Shown: positions 18,102 through 27,851 of the stretch, one piece after another | How the letters are laid out: the number at the start of each line of letters is the position of its first letter | How positions within the stretch are numbered: the first letter of the stretch is position 1 | Notes under the pieces: model-generated | Databases searched by the model: none | What the model was told of the DNA's origin: nothing | What the model saw: the letters and a program-made list of their open reading frames with translations, nothing else | Source: Marinimicrobium hydrolyticum | Lineage (GTDB): Bacteria; Pseudomonadota; Gammaproteobacteria; Pseudomonadales; Cellvibrionaceae | Assembly: GCF_030848505.1 (NCBI RefSeq) | Contig: NZ_JAVDDU010000002.1 | Location: 372,001-436,000, forward strand | Direction of reading: 5' to 3' | Length of the DNA stretch: 64,000 nt | Translations under genes and position numbers: made by a program

Positions 18102-18731
18102 TTACTGTATCGCCGGATCGGGATGGGGCTTGATGTTGAAGGAGATGGCCACTCGATCTTCGTCGGTTTGATTGGGCCGCACTGAGTGTTCGAACCAGCC
18201 GGGGAAAATGACAATCAACCCCTCCTCCGGTGGCAGACAGCAGAGTTCAGATTGCGCAGAGCGGTAAAACGAGCGGGAAAAGGTGCGGGCCAGGATCGGA
18301 TCTCGGAAGCAGATGCTGCCCGCCTTTTGATTGTCTTCCGGGACCTTGGCGTAGTAGACCCCACTAAACCAGGAGTTGGGGTGATTGTGGACGCTGTTGG
18401 CATGGCCGCGGTTGTTGATGACCGACCACATGCCGACGATATAACTCTCGTCTATGGGGCCTCCCGGATACCATTTGCCGCTGAGTATCTGGGTGTTAAC
18501 GGTAGAGACGATGTGCGCTCTGAGCTGCTCAAACCCCGGCGCTTTGGCAATATCGTAGGTGCGAAAACCGCCGAGATTGGACAGCCCTACTTTATCCCCC
18601 CGGCCGCTGCTGATTTCTTCATCACGAATCCGGTAGACCAACTTGCACAGGTGATCGTTGTCCACCTGGTTGGTCTTGATGATGAAAACCGGAATTGGAA
18701 ATAATTCCATGACGTGCATTTTGTCATTCAC
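18102..18731 (-). CDS. Putative 2-oxoglutarate/Fe(II) oxygenase, TIGR02466 family
   Basis: A 209-residue double-stranded beta-helix protein. ELFPIPVFI at the N-terminus is the TIGR02466 opening. The metal and co-substrate ligands are probably in HNHPNSWFSGVYY and PGWFEHSVRPNQTDEDRVAISFNI, with the second His followed by the 2-oxoglutarate-binding Arg. Members often occur near tryptophan-halogenase or TonB-receptor loci in other genomes, but here that locus is 18 kb away. Substrate unknown. Confidence 0.72.
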   Translation of the reverse strand: MNDKMHVMELFPIPVFIIKTNQVDNDHLCKLVYRIRDEEISSGRGDKVGLSNLGGFRTYDIAKAPGFEQLRAHIVSTVNTQILSGKWYPGGPIDESYIVGMWSVINNRGHANSVHNHPNSWFSGVYYAKVPEDNQKAGSICFRDPILARTFSRSFYRSAQSELCCLPPEEGLIVIFPGWFEHSVRPNQTDEDRVAISFNIKPHPDPAIQ

Positions 18732-18835
18732 AGGGTATAGCTCCCTTTATTTGAGTACGCGGGCACGGCGTTTACCCGAGCGGGTGGCACAGCGGTCGCG
18801 GTGTTCGATGGTCGTGATTATACGCAGCTGGGCGC

Positions 18836-19309
18836 TTAGAGCCCAAACAGACCCCGCTCCTCTTCTCCGGGCTCACCGAATTCATAGCCATCGGCGGAGT
18901 ATTCAAAGTTAACCACCCTGGGCCTATCCACGGCGGTAAAGCAGTTGATGTAGTAGCGTTCCGGCTGACCTTGTCGGGCGGTGCTGAGGAAAAGCTCAGA
19001 TTCGTAAAAGAGTTTGAACTGCTGATCCTTCCGGTCCAAACGCGAAGAGCGACGATCCAGGGTAAGCAGCCAGATTCGCTCACCAAACTCCGAGCGGGCG
19101 CGCCGCTCACAGGCGTCTTCGGCATCGGACATGGAAATACGCCGAAAACGCTCTGCCTGAGTCTCGGCCTCTTCTTCGGCAACCTCATCTGGCCCAGCGG
19201 CAAACGCCCCGAGCAAGAACAGACTCAAACCCATGGACAAACTCAGGGCCATGAAAGCACCGCAGAAGAACACCGCTTTCTGACGGAAGGTAAGCTGCTG
19301 CTTCGCCAT
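18836..19309 (-). CDS. Hypothetical membrane-anchored protein
   Basis: A 157-residue protein with one N-terminal helix (AVFFCGAFMALSLSMGLSLFLLGAF). A charged domain follows with DAEDACERRARSEFGERIW and a paired CF near the end (YYINCFTAVDRP). The C-terminal 20 residues are acidic. No recognised family. It lies 41 bases downstream of thiI on the same strand and may be transcribed with it. Confidence 0.6.
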   Translation of the reverse strand: MAKQQLTFRQKAVFFCGAFMALSLSMGLSLFLLGAFAAGPDEVAEEEAETQAERFRRISMSDAEDACERRARSEFGERIWLLTLDRRSSRLDRKDQQFKLFYESELFLSTARQGQPERYYINCFTAVDRPRVVNFEYSADGYEFGEPGEEERGLFGL

Positions 19310-19350
19310 AGTAGGTCGAACCGCCTCAATGATTATTGTTCAGAGTCTCC

Positions 19351-20802
19351 CTAGGGCCGATAGACTCCAATATTGTTATGCCCGGCGTCGCGCAGGTGGG
19401 CCGCGTGCAATTGGCTCATCACGCCTTTTTCGCAGTACAGCAGGTAGCGGGTGCTCGAGTCCAAACTTTCACACTGGGAATTGAGGCGGTAAAAGGGAAT
19501 CTTTTCCACCATCACCTCACCCAGAACCAAGGGTTTAAGCACTTCTTCATCCGGGTGGCGAATATCGATCACCACCGCACCTGCCGGCACCTGCGACTCC
19601 ACTGGCGCGCTCAGGTCAGCACCCATAGCATAGACCAAATCGTGTATTTCGGCGCTTTCACGTGCTGCTAACGCCTGATCGAGAACCGCAAAATCGAACT
19701 TGCTCTCTTCCCGCTCCACCATATGCGGCCGAGCGGAAGTGGTGGGCCGCACCGAGATAACGCCACAGTACTCAGGGATAGCCGCCGCAAAGGTTTCGGT
19801 ACCGATTTGGCGGGAATAATTAATGATGTCCCCTTTATCCATGGTGATCAGCGGCCTCAACACCAGGGTATCGGTGACCCGGTCAATGACACTGAGGTTA
19901 GGCAGGGTTTGGCTGGATACTTGCGCCACACTCTCTCCGGTTACCAGAGCGGGCAATTTCAAATCCTCCGCCACCTGGGTGGCGGCGCGCAGCATCATGC
20001 GCTTGAGAATCACGCCCATGTAGGGGTTATCGACCTTTTCCAGGATTTCAGCCACCACACCCTCAAAAGGCACGGTGACGAATTTAACGCTGTGGGAGGC
20101 GCCATACTTTTGCCAGAGAAAGTAGGCCACTTCTTTCACGGCCATTTCGTGGGCGCGGCCGCCCAGATTAAAAAAGCAGTAGTGTGTGCGCATACCGCGC
20201 TTGATGGTGAGATAAGTGGATACGGTGGAATCAAAACCGCCCGAGATCAGGGACAGCACACCGTCTTGGGTGCCTAGCGGATAGCCGCCCAGCCCACGGC
20301 CCTGACTGGCTACGACAAACAGTTTGTCACGCTTAACTTCCAGACGAACCGTAACGTCTGGGTTATGGAGGTCCACCCCCGATGCCCGAGTTTGGTGCAA
20401 GAGACCGCCGCCCACATAGCGCTCCACATCCGTAGAGCTGAAGTCGTGCTGACCTGCGCGCTTGACCCGCACACAGAAGGTCTTGCCCGCCAGTGCTTCG
20501 GCCCAATGCTGGTGGGTTTTTGCCAGTATGTCGTCCAGATCCCCCAAGGGGTACGCCTGCACGCGGGAGTAATTGGCAATGCCCGGTGTGCGGGCCAGTA
20601 CGTCCGCCACTTGATTGGCCAGGGCGTCAGAGCCGCCTGGGGCTTGCACCTCGACCTTTTCCCAGTCCCTGGTCACGCGAATATCGGCCCCCAGGGGCTG
20701 CAGCAAGCGGCGCACATTATCTCGCAATTGCTTAATAAAGCGCTTACGCACCGGAGCGCTCTTGATAATTATTTCGGGAAATACCTTGACGATGAAATGC
20801 AT
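19351..20802 (-). CDS. thiI: tRNA 4-thiouridine synthase ThiI with rhodanese domain
   Basis: The 483-residue length matches E. coli ThiI. In order: a ferredoxin-like domain, a THUMP domain (residues about 60-165) and an ATP pyrophosphatase domain with the PP-loop SGGFDSTVST. A rhodanese domain occupies the last 100 residues, with the persulphide cysteine in YCEKGVMS. PEYCGVISV holds the partner cysteine. The enzyme thiolates U8 of tRNA; the rhodanese domain also supports thiazole synthesis in enteric bacteria. Confidence 0.96.
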   Translation of the reverse strand: MHFIVKVFPEIIIKSAPVRKRFIKQLRDNVRRLLQPLGADIRVTRDWEKVEVQAPGGSDALANQVADVLARTPGIANYSRVQAYPLGDLDDILAKTHQHWAEALAGKTFCVRVKRAGQHDFSSTDVERYVGGGLLHQTRASGVDLHNPDVTVRLEVKRDKLFVVASQGRGLGGYPLGTQDGVLSLISGGFDSTVSTYLTIKRGMRTHYCFFNLGGRAHEMAVKEVAYFLWQKYGASHSVKFVTVPFEGVVAEILEKVDNPYMGVILKRMMLRAATQVAEDLKLPALVTGESVAQVSSQTLPNLSVIDRVTDTLVLRPLITMDKGDIINYSRQIGTETFAAAIPEYCGVISVRPTTSARPHMVEREESKFDFAVLDQALAARESAEIHDLVYAMGADLSAPVESQVPAGAVVIDIRHPDEEVLKPLVLGEVMVEKIPFYRLNSQCESLDSSTRYLLYCEKGVMSQLHAAHLRDAGHNNIGVYRP

Positions 20803-20924
20803 GAAAGCCTACTGTTGTGCGCCCTGGAAGAAAAAACAGGGGCGCATTATAGAGGAAACCGTCCCGGCCGACCAAAGCCGGATCCGGGCGCAAGGGGTCA
20901 GGAAATCCATCGCCTAACCACATT

Positions 20925-20994
20925 TGCACCAAATAAGTGCATTAAGCACCCATTAAGCACCGTATTGGTGCTAGCTTAGAGCCAAATTGGTGCA
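20925..20994 (+). promoter_or_regulatory. NtrC enhancer cluster upstream of glnA
   Basis: Three sites fit the NtrC consensus of GCAC and GTGC half-sites. 20925-20941 is TGCACC-AAATA-AGTGCA. 20957-20971 is GCACC-GTATT-GGTGC, a perfect palindrome. 20981-20994 is GCC-AAATT-GGTGCA, degenerate on the left. They lie 55-120 bases before the -24 element, the usual enhancer distance. Confidence 0.85.
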
Positions 20995-21046
20995 CCCCCT
21001 GCTTGAAAGCCCTGTATTCGCCTGCGCTGCCGGTTATTTACGAAAG

Positions 21047-21062
21047 TGGCATATATCTTGCC
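21047..21062 (+). promoter_or_regulatory. Sigma-54 promoter of glnA
   Basis: TGGCATATATCTTGCC matches the -24/-12 consensus, with GG and GC in register ten bases apart. It lies about 135 bases before the glnA ATG, leaving a long leader. Confidence 0.88.
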
Positions 21063-21197
21063 ACCTGTGGTGTACCCGTTCGCGCACAGCCCCGGAGGTC
21101 CCAACTGACCCGGACGCGCGAAGCGCGAAACAGTTACTGTTTGGTTTATTCACTACCCTAGTCCCCACGGGGCTATTACTACACTTGGAGGCATTCA

Positions 21198-22604
21198 ATG
21201 TCTAAAAAAACACTGGGCATGATCAAAGATAATGAAGCGCGCTGGGTTGATATGCGCTTCACCGACACCCGCGGTAAAGAGCAGCATGTCAGCATTCCCG
21301 CGAACACGGTGGACGAGTCATTCTTCGAAGACGGCAAGATGTTCGATGGCTCCTCCATTAACGGCTGGAAAGGCATCAACGAATCCGACATGATCCTGAT
21401 GCCAGACGACGACACCGCCGTCATGGACCCCTTCTCCGACAGCCCCACCGTTATCGTGCGCTGTAACATCGTTGAGCCCACCACCATGCAGGGCTACGAT
21501 CGTGACCCGCGCTCCATTGGCTTGCGCGCCGAAGAGTATCTGAAGTCCACCGGTCTGGGCGATACCGCTCTGTTCGGCCCAGAGCCCGAGTTCTTCGTGT
21601 TCGACAGCGTGCACTGGAGCTCCACCATGGGTGGCTCTTTCTACAAAATCAATTCCGAAGAGGCTGCTTGGTCTTCCGGTGAAGTATTTGAAGAAGGCAA
21701 TACCGGCCACCGTCCTTTGGTTAAAGGCGGTTACTTCCCCGTTCCTCCGGTCGATTCACTGAACGACCTGCGCGGTGCCATGTGTGATGCCATGGAAGCC
21801 ATGGGCCTGGAAATTGAAGTTCACCACCACGAAGTGGCCACCGCTGGTCAGTGTGAAATCGGTGTTGGCGCCAACACTTTGGTGAAAAAAGCCGACGAAG
21901 TTCAAATCTTGAAGTACTGCGTACACAACGTGGCTCACGCCTACGGCAAAACCGCCACCTTTATGCCCAAGCCGCTGATTGGCGATAACGGCTCTGGCAT
22001 GCACGTGCACCAGTCTTTCTCCAAAGACGGCAAGAACCAGTTCGCGGGTGACAGCTACGCTGGCCTGAGCGAAACCGCTCTGTACTACATCGGCGGTATC
22101 ATCAAGCACGCCCGCGCCTTGAACGCGTTCTGTAACGCCTCCACCAACTCTTACAAGCGTCTGGTACCTGGCTTTGAAGCCCCGGTTATGCTGGCTTACT
22201 CAGCCCGCAACCGCTCCGCTTCTATCCGGATCCCGTTCGTATCCAGCGCCAAGGCCAAGCGTATTGAAACCCGCTTCCCTGACCCCACCGCCAACCCTTA
22301 CCTGGCCTTTTCTGCCTTGTTGATGGCTGGCCTGGACGGTGTGCAGAACAAAATCCACCCCGGCGACGCGGCGGACAAGAACCTGTATGACCTGCCCCCG
22401 GAAGAAGCACTGGGTATTCCCACCGTATGTTCCAGCCTGGAGCAAGCTCTGGATGCCCTGGAGCAAGACAGCGACTTCTTGAAAGCCGGTGGCGTGTTCT
22501 CTGAAGACTTCATTCAGTCTTACATTGAACTCAAGCGCGCGGAAATCGAGCGTCTGAACATGACTCCGCACCCGATTGAGTTTGAACTCTACTACAGCGT
22601 GTAA
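21198..22604 (+). CDS. glnA: Glutamine synthetase type I
   Basis: The 468-residue enzyme condenses glutamate and ammonia with ATP to give glutamine and forms a cytoplasmic dodecamer. The catalytic and metal motifs are intact: [31 protein letters not shown] and [11 protein letters not shown]. The adenylylation tyrosine is Tyr397 in NLYDLP, so activity should be controlled by GlnE. Codon use is strongly biased to C/G-ending codons, as expected of a highly expressed gene. An NtrC/sigma-54 control region precedes it and a strong terminator follows. Confidence 0.98.
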   Translation: MSKKTLGMIKDNEARWVDMRFTDTRGKEQHVSIPANTVDESFFEDGKMFDGSSINGWKGINESDMILMPDDDTAVMDPFSDSPTVIVRCNIVEPTTMQGYDRDPRSIGLRAEEYLKSTGLGDTALFGPEPEFFVFDSVHWSSTMGGSFYKINSEEAAWSSGEVFEEGNTGHRPLVKGGYFPVPPVDSLNDLRGAMCDAMEAMGLEIEVHHHEVATAGQCEIGVGANTLVKKADEVQILKYCVHNVAHAYGKTATFMPKPLIGDNGSGMHVHQSFSKDGKNQFAGDSYAGLSETALYYIGGIIKHARALNAFCNASTNSYKRLVPGFEAPVMLAYSARNRSASIRIPFVSSAKAKRIETRFPDPTANPYLAFSALLMAGLDGVQNKIHPGDAADKNLYDLPPEEALGIPTVCSSLEQALDALEQDSDFLKAGGVFSEDFIQSYIELKRAEIERLNMTPHPIEFELYYSV

Positions 22605-22650
22605 GCGCCGTAGACGAATAAGCCGCGCTTGTTGAGGCGGTTTGTGACGA

Positions 22651-22688
22651 AAAGCCCGTTCAGGAAACTGAACGGGCTTTTTGTTTTC
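22651..22688 (+). terminator. Intrinsic terminator after glnA
   Basis: AAGCCCGTTCAG and CTGAACGGGCTT pair around GAAA, followed by TTTTTGTTTT. This is an 11-12-base GC-rich stem 45 bases after the stop. Confidence 0.93.
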
Positions 22689-22750
22689 CGATTCCGGGCT
22701 TACACTGAAAGGAGGCGCCACACGCGCCGATAACTGTTCAGGAGGTTCCC

Positions 22751-23278
22751 ATGCGCCGTCTGCTTGCGTTTTGCTGTCTCGCCCTGTTCGCCCTGAGTGC
22801 TACGGCGGATACCATCTACAAGTCCCGGGATGCCCAGGGGCGGGTGGTGTACAGCGATCAGCCCCGCCCCGGTGCCGACACTCAAACCCAACTGCCACCT
22901 CTGAACACGATGGAGCCGGGCCAAACCCAAGCGCAACCGCAAAGCGCCCCCAGACAAACCGAGGAGGAGCCGATCCGTTACCAGGTGCGCATTGACGCAC
23001 CGGTTCAGGACAGCAGCGTGCCTCCTGGGCAGAGGGATTTGACCATCAGCGTCTCCGTGGAGCCCCAATTACAGCAAGGGCACTACCTGGCTTTCTACCA
23101 AAACAATGACCTACTGGAGGAAACTCGTCGGTCTCAGCTCATCATTGAGGAAATCTTCCGGGGCAGCCATACGCTGGAGGTGGATGTCATTGATGAGGAC
23201 GGCCGAATACTGGGTAGTTCCGAACCCGTCGTCGTGCACGTTCACAGACCGAGCCTGCACAGCCCGGCGCGCCAATAA
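22751..23278 (+). CDS. DUF4124-domain periplasmic protein
   Basis: A 175-residue exported protein (signal peptide to SATA, residue 19) whose first mature residues DTIYKSRDAQGRVVYSDQP are the DUF4124 signature. A Gln/Pro-rich linker (about residues 45-75) follows, then a beta-sandwich-like C-terminal domain ending in EPVVVHVHRPS. GGAGG lies six bases before the ATG. It sits between glnA and glnL, a conserved neighbourhood in Pseudomonas-like genomes. Function unknown. Confidence 0.85.
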   Translation: MRRLLAFCCLALFALSATADTIYKSRDAQGRVVYSDQPRPGADTQTQLPPLNTMEPGQTQAQPQSAPRQTEEEPIRYQVRIDAPVQDSSVPPGQRDLTISVSVEPQLQQGHYLAFYQNNDLLEETRRSQLIIEEIFRGSHTLEVDVIDEDGRILGSSEPVVVHVHRPSLHSPARQ

Positions 23279-23327
23279 GCGCCCGCGCACCAGTTTGCGT
23301 CAACCCAACGGGCAACAATAGCCCAAA

Positions 23328-23342
23328 GCACCAATATGGTGC
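23328..23342 (+). promoter_or_regulatory. NtrC site upstream of glnL-glnG
   Basis: GCACC-AATAT-GGTGC is a perfect NtrC-type palindrome 74 bases before the -24 box at 23416. Confidence 0.85.
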
Positions 23343-23415
23343 ACCTTCACTCCCGCTGCGTTAAACTGACCCTCGCCAGCGCCCAGAAACGGCGCCTCCC
23401 GGCCACCTCGCAAGT

Positions 23416-23431
23416 TGGATTGCTTCTTGCA
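23416..23431 (+). promoter_or_regulatory. Sigma-54 promoter of glnL-glnG
   Basis: TGGATTGCTTCTTGCA has GG and GC in the -24/-12 register. With the NtrC palindrome just upstream it indicates an autoregulated nitrogen promoter. Confidence 0.75.
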
Positions 23432-23526
23432 TAGTTCCTTCATCGTAACCACCAGGCGCCCCGATCCGGGTCACTCGCCCAATGGACAGGGCGCCAGGTT
23501 AATTTTCCGTAGGAGTCGCGAAGCCT

Positions 23527-24588
23527 GTGTCACCCCGAGAACTCCACAAACCGTTGCTGGACAGCCTGAATACCGCTGTCATTCTGGTCGATAACGAGCT
23601 GCATCTGCGGCACATGAACCCGGCGGCGGAAGCCCTTTTGGGCATCAGCAGCGAACGCAGCCGGGGCGAGCCGCTAACCGCGTTTTTCTACGAGTCGGAT
23701 GAGACGGAGCATCAACTCATGCTGGCTGCAGCTCAGGCCAATCACTACACCAAACGGCACGCCGAATGGCAGCTGTTCACGGGAGGCCAGATTACGGTGG
23801 ACTACACGGTCACACCTTTCAACGAAGACTCTGGACTGATCATCGAGATCCAGTCCATTGACCGGTTGCTGCGCATTAGCCGGGAAGAGCTGTTGGCAGC
23901 CTCTCAGGAGACCACCCGCAACCTGGTGCGCGGCATGGCTCACGAAATCAAGAACCCCCTGGGCGGCATCCGAGGCGCCGCACAGTTGTTGGCCCGGGAG
24001 TTGCCCGATAGCGGCTTGCAAGAGTACACCGGGGTAATCATCGATGAGGCCGACCGCCTGCGCAATCTGGTGGACCGGATGTTGGGCCCCAACCAGTTGC
24101 CTCAACTTCAGCCCTTGAACATTCACGAGGCCTTGGAGCGAGTGGCCACCATTATTAAGGCCGAGAGCAGTGGCGCCGTGCGCCTGGTACGGGATTACGA
24201 CCCCAGCATTCCCCTGCTTTCCGCAGACAAGGAGCACCTGATTCAGGCCCTGCTCAACATCGCCCGCAACGCCATGCAAGCTATGTTGGAGGCCGGCACC
24301 GAATCACCCCAGTTACGCCTGCGCACGCGCATTGTGCGCCGTTACACCATCGGCCGCCGGAACCATGCGCTGGTATGCCTGGTGGATATTGTGGACAACG
24401 GCCCCGGCATACCGTCGGACATCATCGCCAATATTTTCTACCCGATGATTTCCGGGCGCGCCGATGGCACCGGCCTGGGGCTAACCATTTCGCAACACTT
24501 GATACACCAACACCATGGGCTGATTGAATGCCACAGCGAACCTGGGGAAACCCGGTTCTCGCTTTACTTACCAATGGAAGCACAGTAA
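23527..24588 (+). CDS. glnL: Nitrogen regulation sensor kinase NtrB
   Basis: The 353-residue sensor has a PAS domain (residues about 10-115), then a HisKA helix with the phosphorylated His in GMAHEIKNPLGG. An HATPase domain follows with N-box LLNIARNAMQAM, G1 DNGPGIP and G2 GTGLGL. It lacks membrane segments, as NtrB should, and is controlled by PII. It phosphorylates NtrC when nitrogen is short. TAATG overlap with glnG couples the two genes. Confidence 0.95.
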   Translation: MSPRELHKPLLDSLNTAVILVDNELHLRHMNPAAEALLGISSERSRGEPLTAFFYESDETEHQLMLAAAQANHYTKRHAEWQLFTGGQITVDYTVTPFNEDSGLIIEIQSIDRLLRISREELLAASQETTRNLVRGMAHEIKNPLGGIRGAAQLLARELPDSGLQEYTGVIIDEADRLRNLVDRMLGPNQLPQLQPLNIHEALERVATIIKAESSGAVRLVRDYDPSIPLLSADKEHLIQALLNIARNAMQAMLEAGTESPQLRLRTRIVRRYTIGRRNHALVCLVDIVDNGPGIPSDIIANIFYPMISGRADGTGLGLTISQHLIHQHHGLIECHSEPGETRFSLYLPMEAQ

Positions 24589-26003
24589 TGCAGAAGTCTA
24601 ATCGGGTTTGGATCATCGACGACGACCGTTCCATACGCTGGGTGCTGGAAAAGGCACTGGTTGGAGCGGGGATGGAGACTCAGGTTTTCGACTCCGGCGA
24701 CAGCGCCTTGAGCCAGCTGAACCGAGAGGTCCCGGACGCCATCATCAGTGATATTCGCATGCCGGGCATCGATGGCTTGGCGCTGCTGAGCAATCTGCAC
24801 GCCAATCACCCCAGCGTGCCCATAATCATTATGACCGCCCATTCGGACTTGGACAGTGCCGTCGCAGCGTATCAGGGCGGGGCTTTCGAGTATCTGCCCA
24901 AGCCGTTTGACGTGGATGAAGCGGTGGCGGTGACTCAGCGCGCCTTGGCTCACGCGCAAGAACAAAAAGTGGAGTCGGGGTCGGCCAACGCCCTTGAGGT
25001 CAATACTGAAATCATCGGCGAAGCGCCTGCCATGCAGGAAGTCTTCCGCGCTATTGGCCGACTGTCACAATCCAACATTACGGTGCTGATTAACGGTCAA
25101 TCGGGTACGGGTAAAGAATTGGTGGCGCACGCTCTGCACCGCCACAGCCCTCGGCGCAACGAGCCGTTCATCGCGCTGAACATGGCCGCGATCCCCAAGG
25201 ACTTAATGGAATCTGAGCTGTTCGGACACGAGAAAGGTGCCTTCACCGGCGCCGCCGCACAACGCCAGGGCCGCTTCGAGCAGGCCAATGGCGGCACTTT
25301 GTTCCTGGACGAAATCGGTGACATGCCTTCCGAAACTCAAACCCGACTGTTGCGGGTACTGGCGGATGGCGAGTTCTATCGGGTCGGGGGGCACACACCG
25401 GTAAAAGTGGACGTGCGTATCATAGCCGCCACCCACCAGGACCTGGAAACCCTAGTCGCCGACAACCGCTTCCGGGAGGACTTGTTCCATCGCCTGAACG
25501 TAATCCGAATTCACATTCCCAAGCTGGCCGAACGGCGTGAGGATATTCCCAAGCTCAGTCAATTCTTCCTGCACAAAGCCGCCACCGAACTGAACGTGGA
25601 CACCAAGGTTTTACTGCCGGAGACGGAGGAGTTTTTCTGTTCCCTGCCCTGGCCCGGCAACGTCCGTCAACTGGAAAACACCTGCCGCTGGATTACCGTC
25701 ATGGCCTCGGGCCGTGAGGTTCACATTGAGGATCTGCCACCAGAATTGCTCAGCAACAAAGAAGGCGCCACCCCCGGCGATGACTGGGAAAAAGCCCTGC
25801 GCCACTGGGCGGACCAAGCCCTGGCACGCGGCCACCACCAACTGCTGAGCGAAGCCGTGCCCACCTTTGAGCGCGCGTTGATTGAAACCGCCCTTAAGTA
25901 CACCGCCGGGCGCAAACGCGATGCCGCCAACCTGCTGGGCTGGGGGCGCAATACCCTGACCCGCAAGCTGAAAGAACTGGACATGGCTAACGGCGAAGAC
26001 TGA
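24588..26003 (+). CDS. glnG: Nitrogen response regulator NtrC, sigma-54 activator
   Basis: The start at 24588 (MQKSNRVWIIDDDRSIRW) is preferred over an upstream in-frame ATG because it overlaps the glnL stop and matches the family N-terminus. The 471-residue protein has a receiver domain (phospho-Asp in ISDIRMPG) and an AAA+ domain with Walker A GQSGTGKE, the sigma-54 contact loop GAFTGA and Walker B GGTLFLDEIGDM. A Fis-type HTH closes it (KRDAANLLGWGRNTLTRKLKEL). Its binding sites occur upstream of glnA and of its own operon here. Confidence 0.97.
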   Translation: MQKSNRVWIIDDDRSIRWVLEKALVGAGMETQVFDSGDSALSQLNREVPDAIISDIRMPGIDGLALLSNLHANHPSVPIIIMTAHSDLDSAVAAYQGGAFEYLPKPFDVDEAVAVTQRALAHAQEQKVESGSANALEVNTEIIGEAPAMQEVFRAIGRLSQSNITVLINGQSGTGKELVAHALHRHSPRRNEPFIALNMAAIPKDLMESELFGHEKGAFTGAAAQRQGRFEQANGGTLFLDEIGDMPSETQTRLLRVLADGEFYRVGGHTPVKVDVRIIAATHQDLETLVADNRFREDLFHRLNVIRIHIPKLAERREDIPKLSQFFLHKAATELNVDTKVLLPETEEFFCSLPWPGNVRQLENTCRWITVMASGREVHIEDLPPELLSNKEGATPGDDWEKALRHWADQALARGHHQLLSEAVPTFERALIETALKYTAGRKRDAANLLGWGRNTLTRKLKELDMANGED

Positions 26004-26126
26004 CGCTCCGTCGAACCCTCCTTTATCCCCCCCTCCTTCCTGGCCCGTCACGGGCCAGGACTCTGTGCTATGCTAAATATTGCGCCAGTTCTCGCCGGCT
26101 CTCAGCCCGCTGCTGGGAATTAAACC

Positions 26127-26153
26127 TAAAGAAAGCCCGCGCGCAGGCGACAA
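26127..26153 (+). promoter_or_regulatory. Possible sigma-28 (FliA) promoter for the chemoreceptor
   Basis: TAAA, 15 bases, then GGCGACAA matches the FliA consensus TAAA-N15-GCCGATAA at ten of twelve defined bases. It lies about 100 bases before a chemoreceptor gene, a usual FliA target. Confidence 0.42.
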
Positions 26154-26256
26154 ACTGGTAAGAGCAGAACCTGATAGCGGGCCCTCCCGCCCAGCTCAAT
26201 GTCCGCCCTAGGCCAAAGAGGCCACCGGCAACCTTATATACACAGGATCCAGGCCG

Positions 26257-27738
26257 ATGATAAAAAAATCACTGTTGACCCGGTTGATGCTCATCTTAAC
26301 GCTGATAATGGTGCTGATCTCCATTGCGGTGATTTTTGTAAATTATCGTCTGGTCGCCAGCGAGATGCAGGCGGAGTTCGAACACGATACCCAGGCTATG
26401 ATCGAGCTGGCGAACTCTTCTTTGCAAGAAGCGGTATTCGCCTACGACTTCCAGCAAATTCAGGCCATCGCTGATTCCCTGGTCAACACCTCCATCATTA
26501 CCGCCATTAATATTGTCGACCACCGCGGTCGCGAACTGGCTAGCGCACAAACCGGCCAAGGCGATGTGCATCGCAGCGGTGTTGCCGTGGGCACTGATGA
26601 TAATCAAATTGGGCAATACGACATCAGCTTCTCCACGGCCGATATGGAGCGCTTGCTCGCCAGCCAAGTCCGGCAGAACGCGGTTGTGGTGGTCATTCTC
26701 TTGATCGTCAGCTTGCTGACCGTCTTCATTCTGACGAAGAAACTGATGCTCGGCCCAGTGGCTGAGGTTACCCGGTCTTTGGCCAGCATCGCCGACGGGG
26801 GTGGTGACCTGAGCCGCCGCCTACCCAGCGACAAAGGCGACGAGGTTGCCGCGCTCGCCCATAATTTCAATCGAGTCATGGAACACATAGCACAGATCAT
26901 CCGAGACGTTATTGATGTAACTGATCAAGTGGATTTGAATGTGCATGCCATGACCAAGGCAACGGACAGCACCGCCGAAGCCAGCGCTCAGCAGAGCCGG
27001 GAAATCGAGCAGATTGCGGCGGCTCTGCAAGAGCTCTCCGCTTCAGCGGAAGAAGTGGCACACAACGCCAGCAACACAGCCGAGCACACGCGGGAAACCA
27101 GTACCCTGGCCGAAGAAAGTGACAAAGTGGTCGCGTCCTCAGCCATTACCGTGCAACAACTGACCGAACAAATCGAAGCCACAGCCAGCCGCATTCAATT
27201 GCTGCAAGACAGCAGTGGCAACATCGGTTCTGTGATGGAGGTGATTAACACCATCGCGGAGCAAACCAACTTGCTGGCCCTAAACGCCGCCATCGAAGCG
27301 GCTCGCGCAGGCGAACAGGGTCGCGGCTTCGCCGTAGTCGCGGATGAAGTACGCGCTTTGGCGCAGAAGACTCAGAAGTCCACGGAAGAGATCGGCCAAA
27401 TCGTTACCCAGCTGCAGCGCGCAGCGGATGAGGCCCATGAGTCCATGCACAACAGTGTTAACTCGGTGAAAGAAACCACGGCGTCTTCGAAGAAAGTGGC
27501 CGAGTCTCTCGGTGCCATGCGTCAGAAGATCGACCGTATTAACGATATGAACCATCAGATTGCCACGGCATCTCAGGAACAGAACACGGTGGCAGGGGAG
27601 GTAAGTAAAATTATTACCACCATTCAAACCCTGTCGGAAAACGTGTCCCGGGATTCTCAGATCGTGCGAGACAACAGCACCGAGCTAGCTCGGGAAAGTA
27701 CCGAACTTAAGAAGCAGTTGAATAACTTCAAACTTTAA
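26257..27738 (+). CDS. Methyl-accepting chemotaxis protein
   Basis: A 493-residue transmembrane receptor. Helix 1 is residues about 8-28, then a periplasmic domain of about 125 residues, helix 2 at about 147-167 ([19 protein letters not shown]) and a HAMP linker. The C-terminal signalling domain has the hairpin tip [32 protein letters not shown]. The small periplasmic domain suggests a four-helix or compact sensor module; its ligand is unknown. No CheW-CheA genes are nearby, so it is an orphan receptor. Confidence 0.93.
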   Translation: MIKKSLLTRLMLILTLIMVLISIAVIFVNYRLVASEMQAEFEHDTQAMIELANSSLQEAVFAYDFQQIQAIADSLVNTSIITAINIVDHRGRELASAQTGQGDVHRSGVAVGTDDNQIGQYDISFSTADMERLLASQVRQNAVVVVILLIVSLLTVFILTKKLMLGPVAEVTRSLASIADGGGDLSRRLPSDKGDEVAALAHNFNRVMEHIAQIIRDVIDVTDQVDLNVHAMTKATDSTAEASAQQSREIEQIAAALQELSASAEEVAHNASNTAEHTRETSTLAEESDKVVASSAITVQQLTEQIEATASRIQLLQDSSGNIGSVMEVINTIAEQTNLLALNAAIEAARAGEQGRGFAVVADEVRALAQKTQKSTEEIGQIVTQLQRAADEAHESMHNSVNSVKETTASSKKVAESLGAMRQKIDRINDMNHQIATASQEQNTVAGEVSKIITTIQTLSENVSRDSQIVRDNSTELARESTELKKQLNNFKL

Positions 27739-27851
27739 AGGTGATAGCGCGCTCTCCTGTTGTGGGAGAGCGCTCCGCCACTTCCAGGCTCAGCTCTCGC
27801 CCTTCAAATTTTTTGTTTGAACTCAGTAGTCTCAGCTTACCAGGGGCGTGT

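Larger units (their letters stand above)
20803..21197 (+). other. glnA control region
   Basis: This 395-base gap separates divergent thiI and glnA. Its right two-thirds holds at least two full NtrC palindromes, a third half-type site and a sigma-54 promoter, listed separately. The stretch 20803-20920 beside thiI shows no feature I can name. Confidence 0.7.

Noticed and set aside
26041-26160. Possible riboswitch upstream of the chemoreceptor gene
   Set aside because: A TGGCCCG/CGGGCCA hairpin is present but the cyclic-di-GMP or other riboswitch core sequences are not recognisable.
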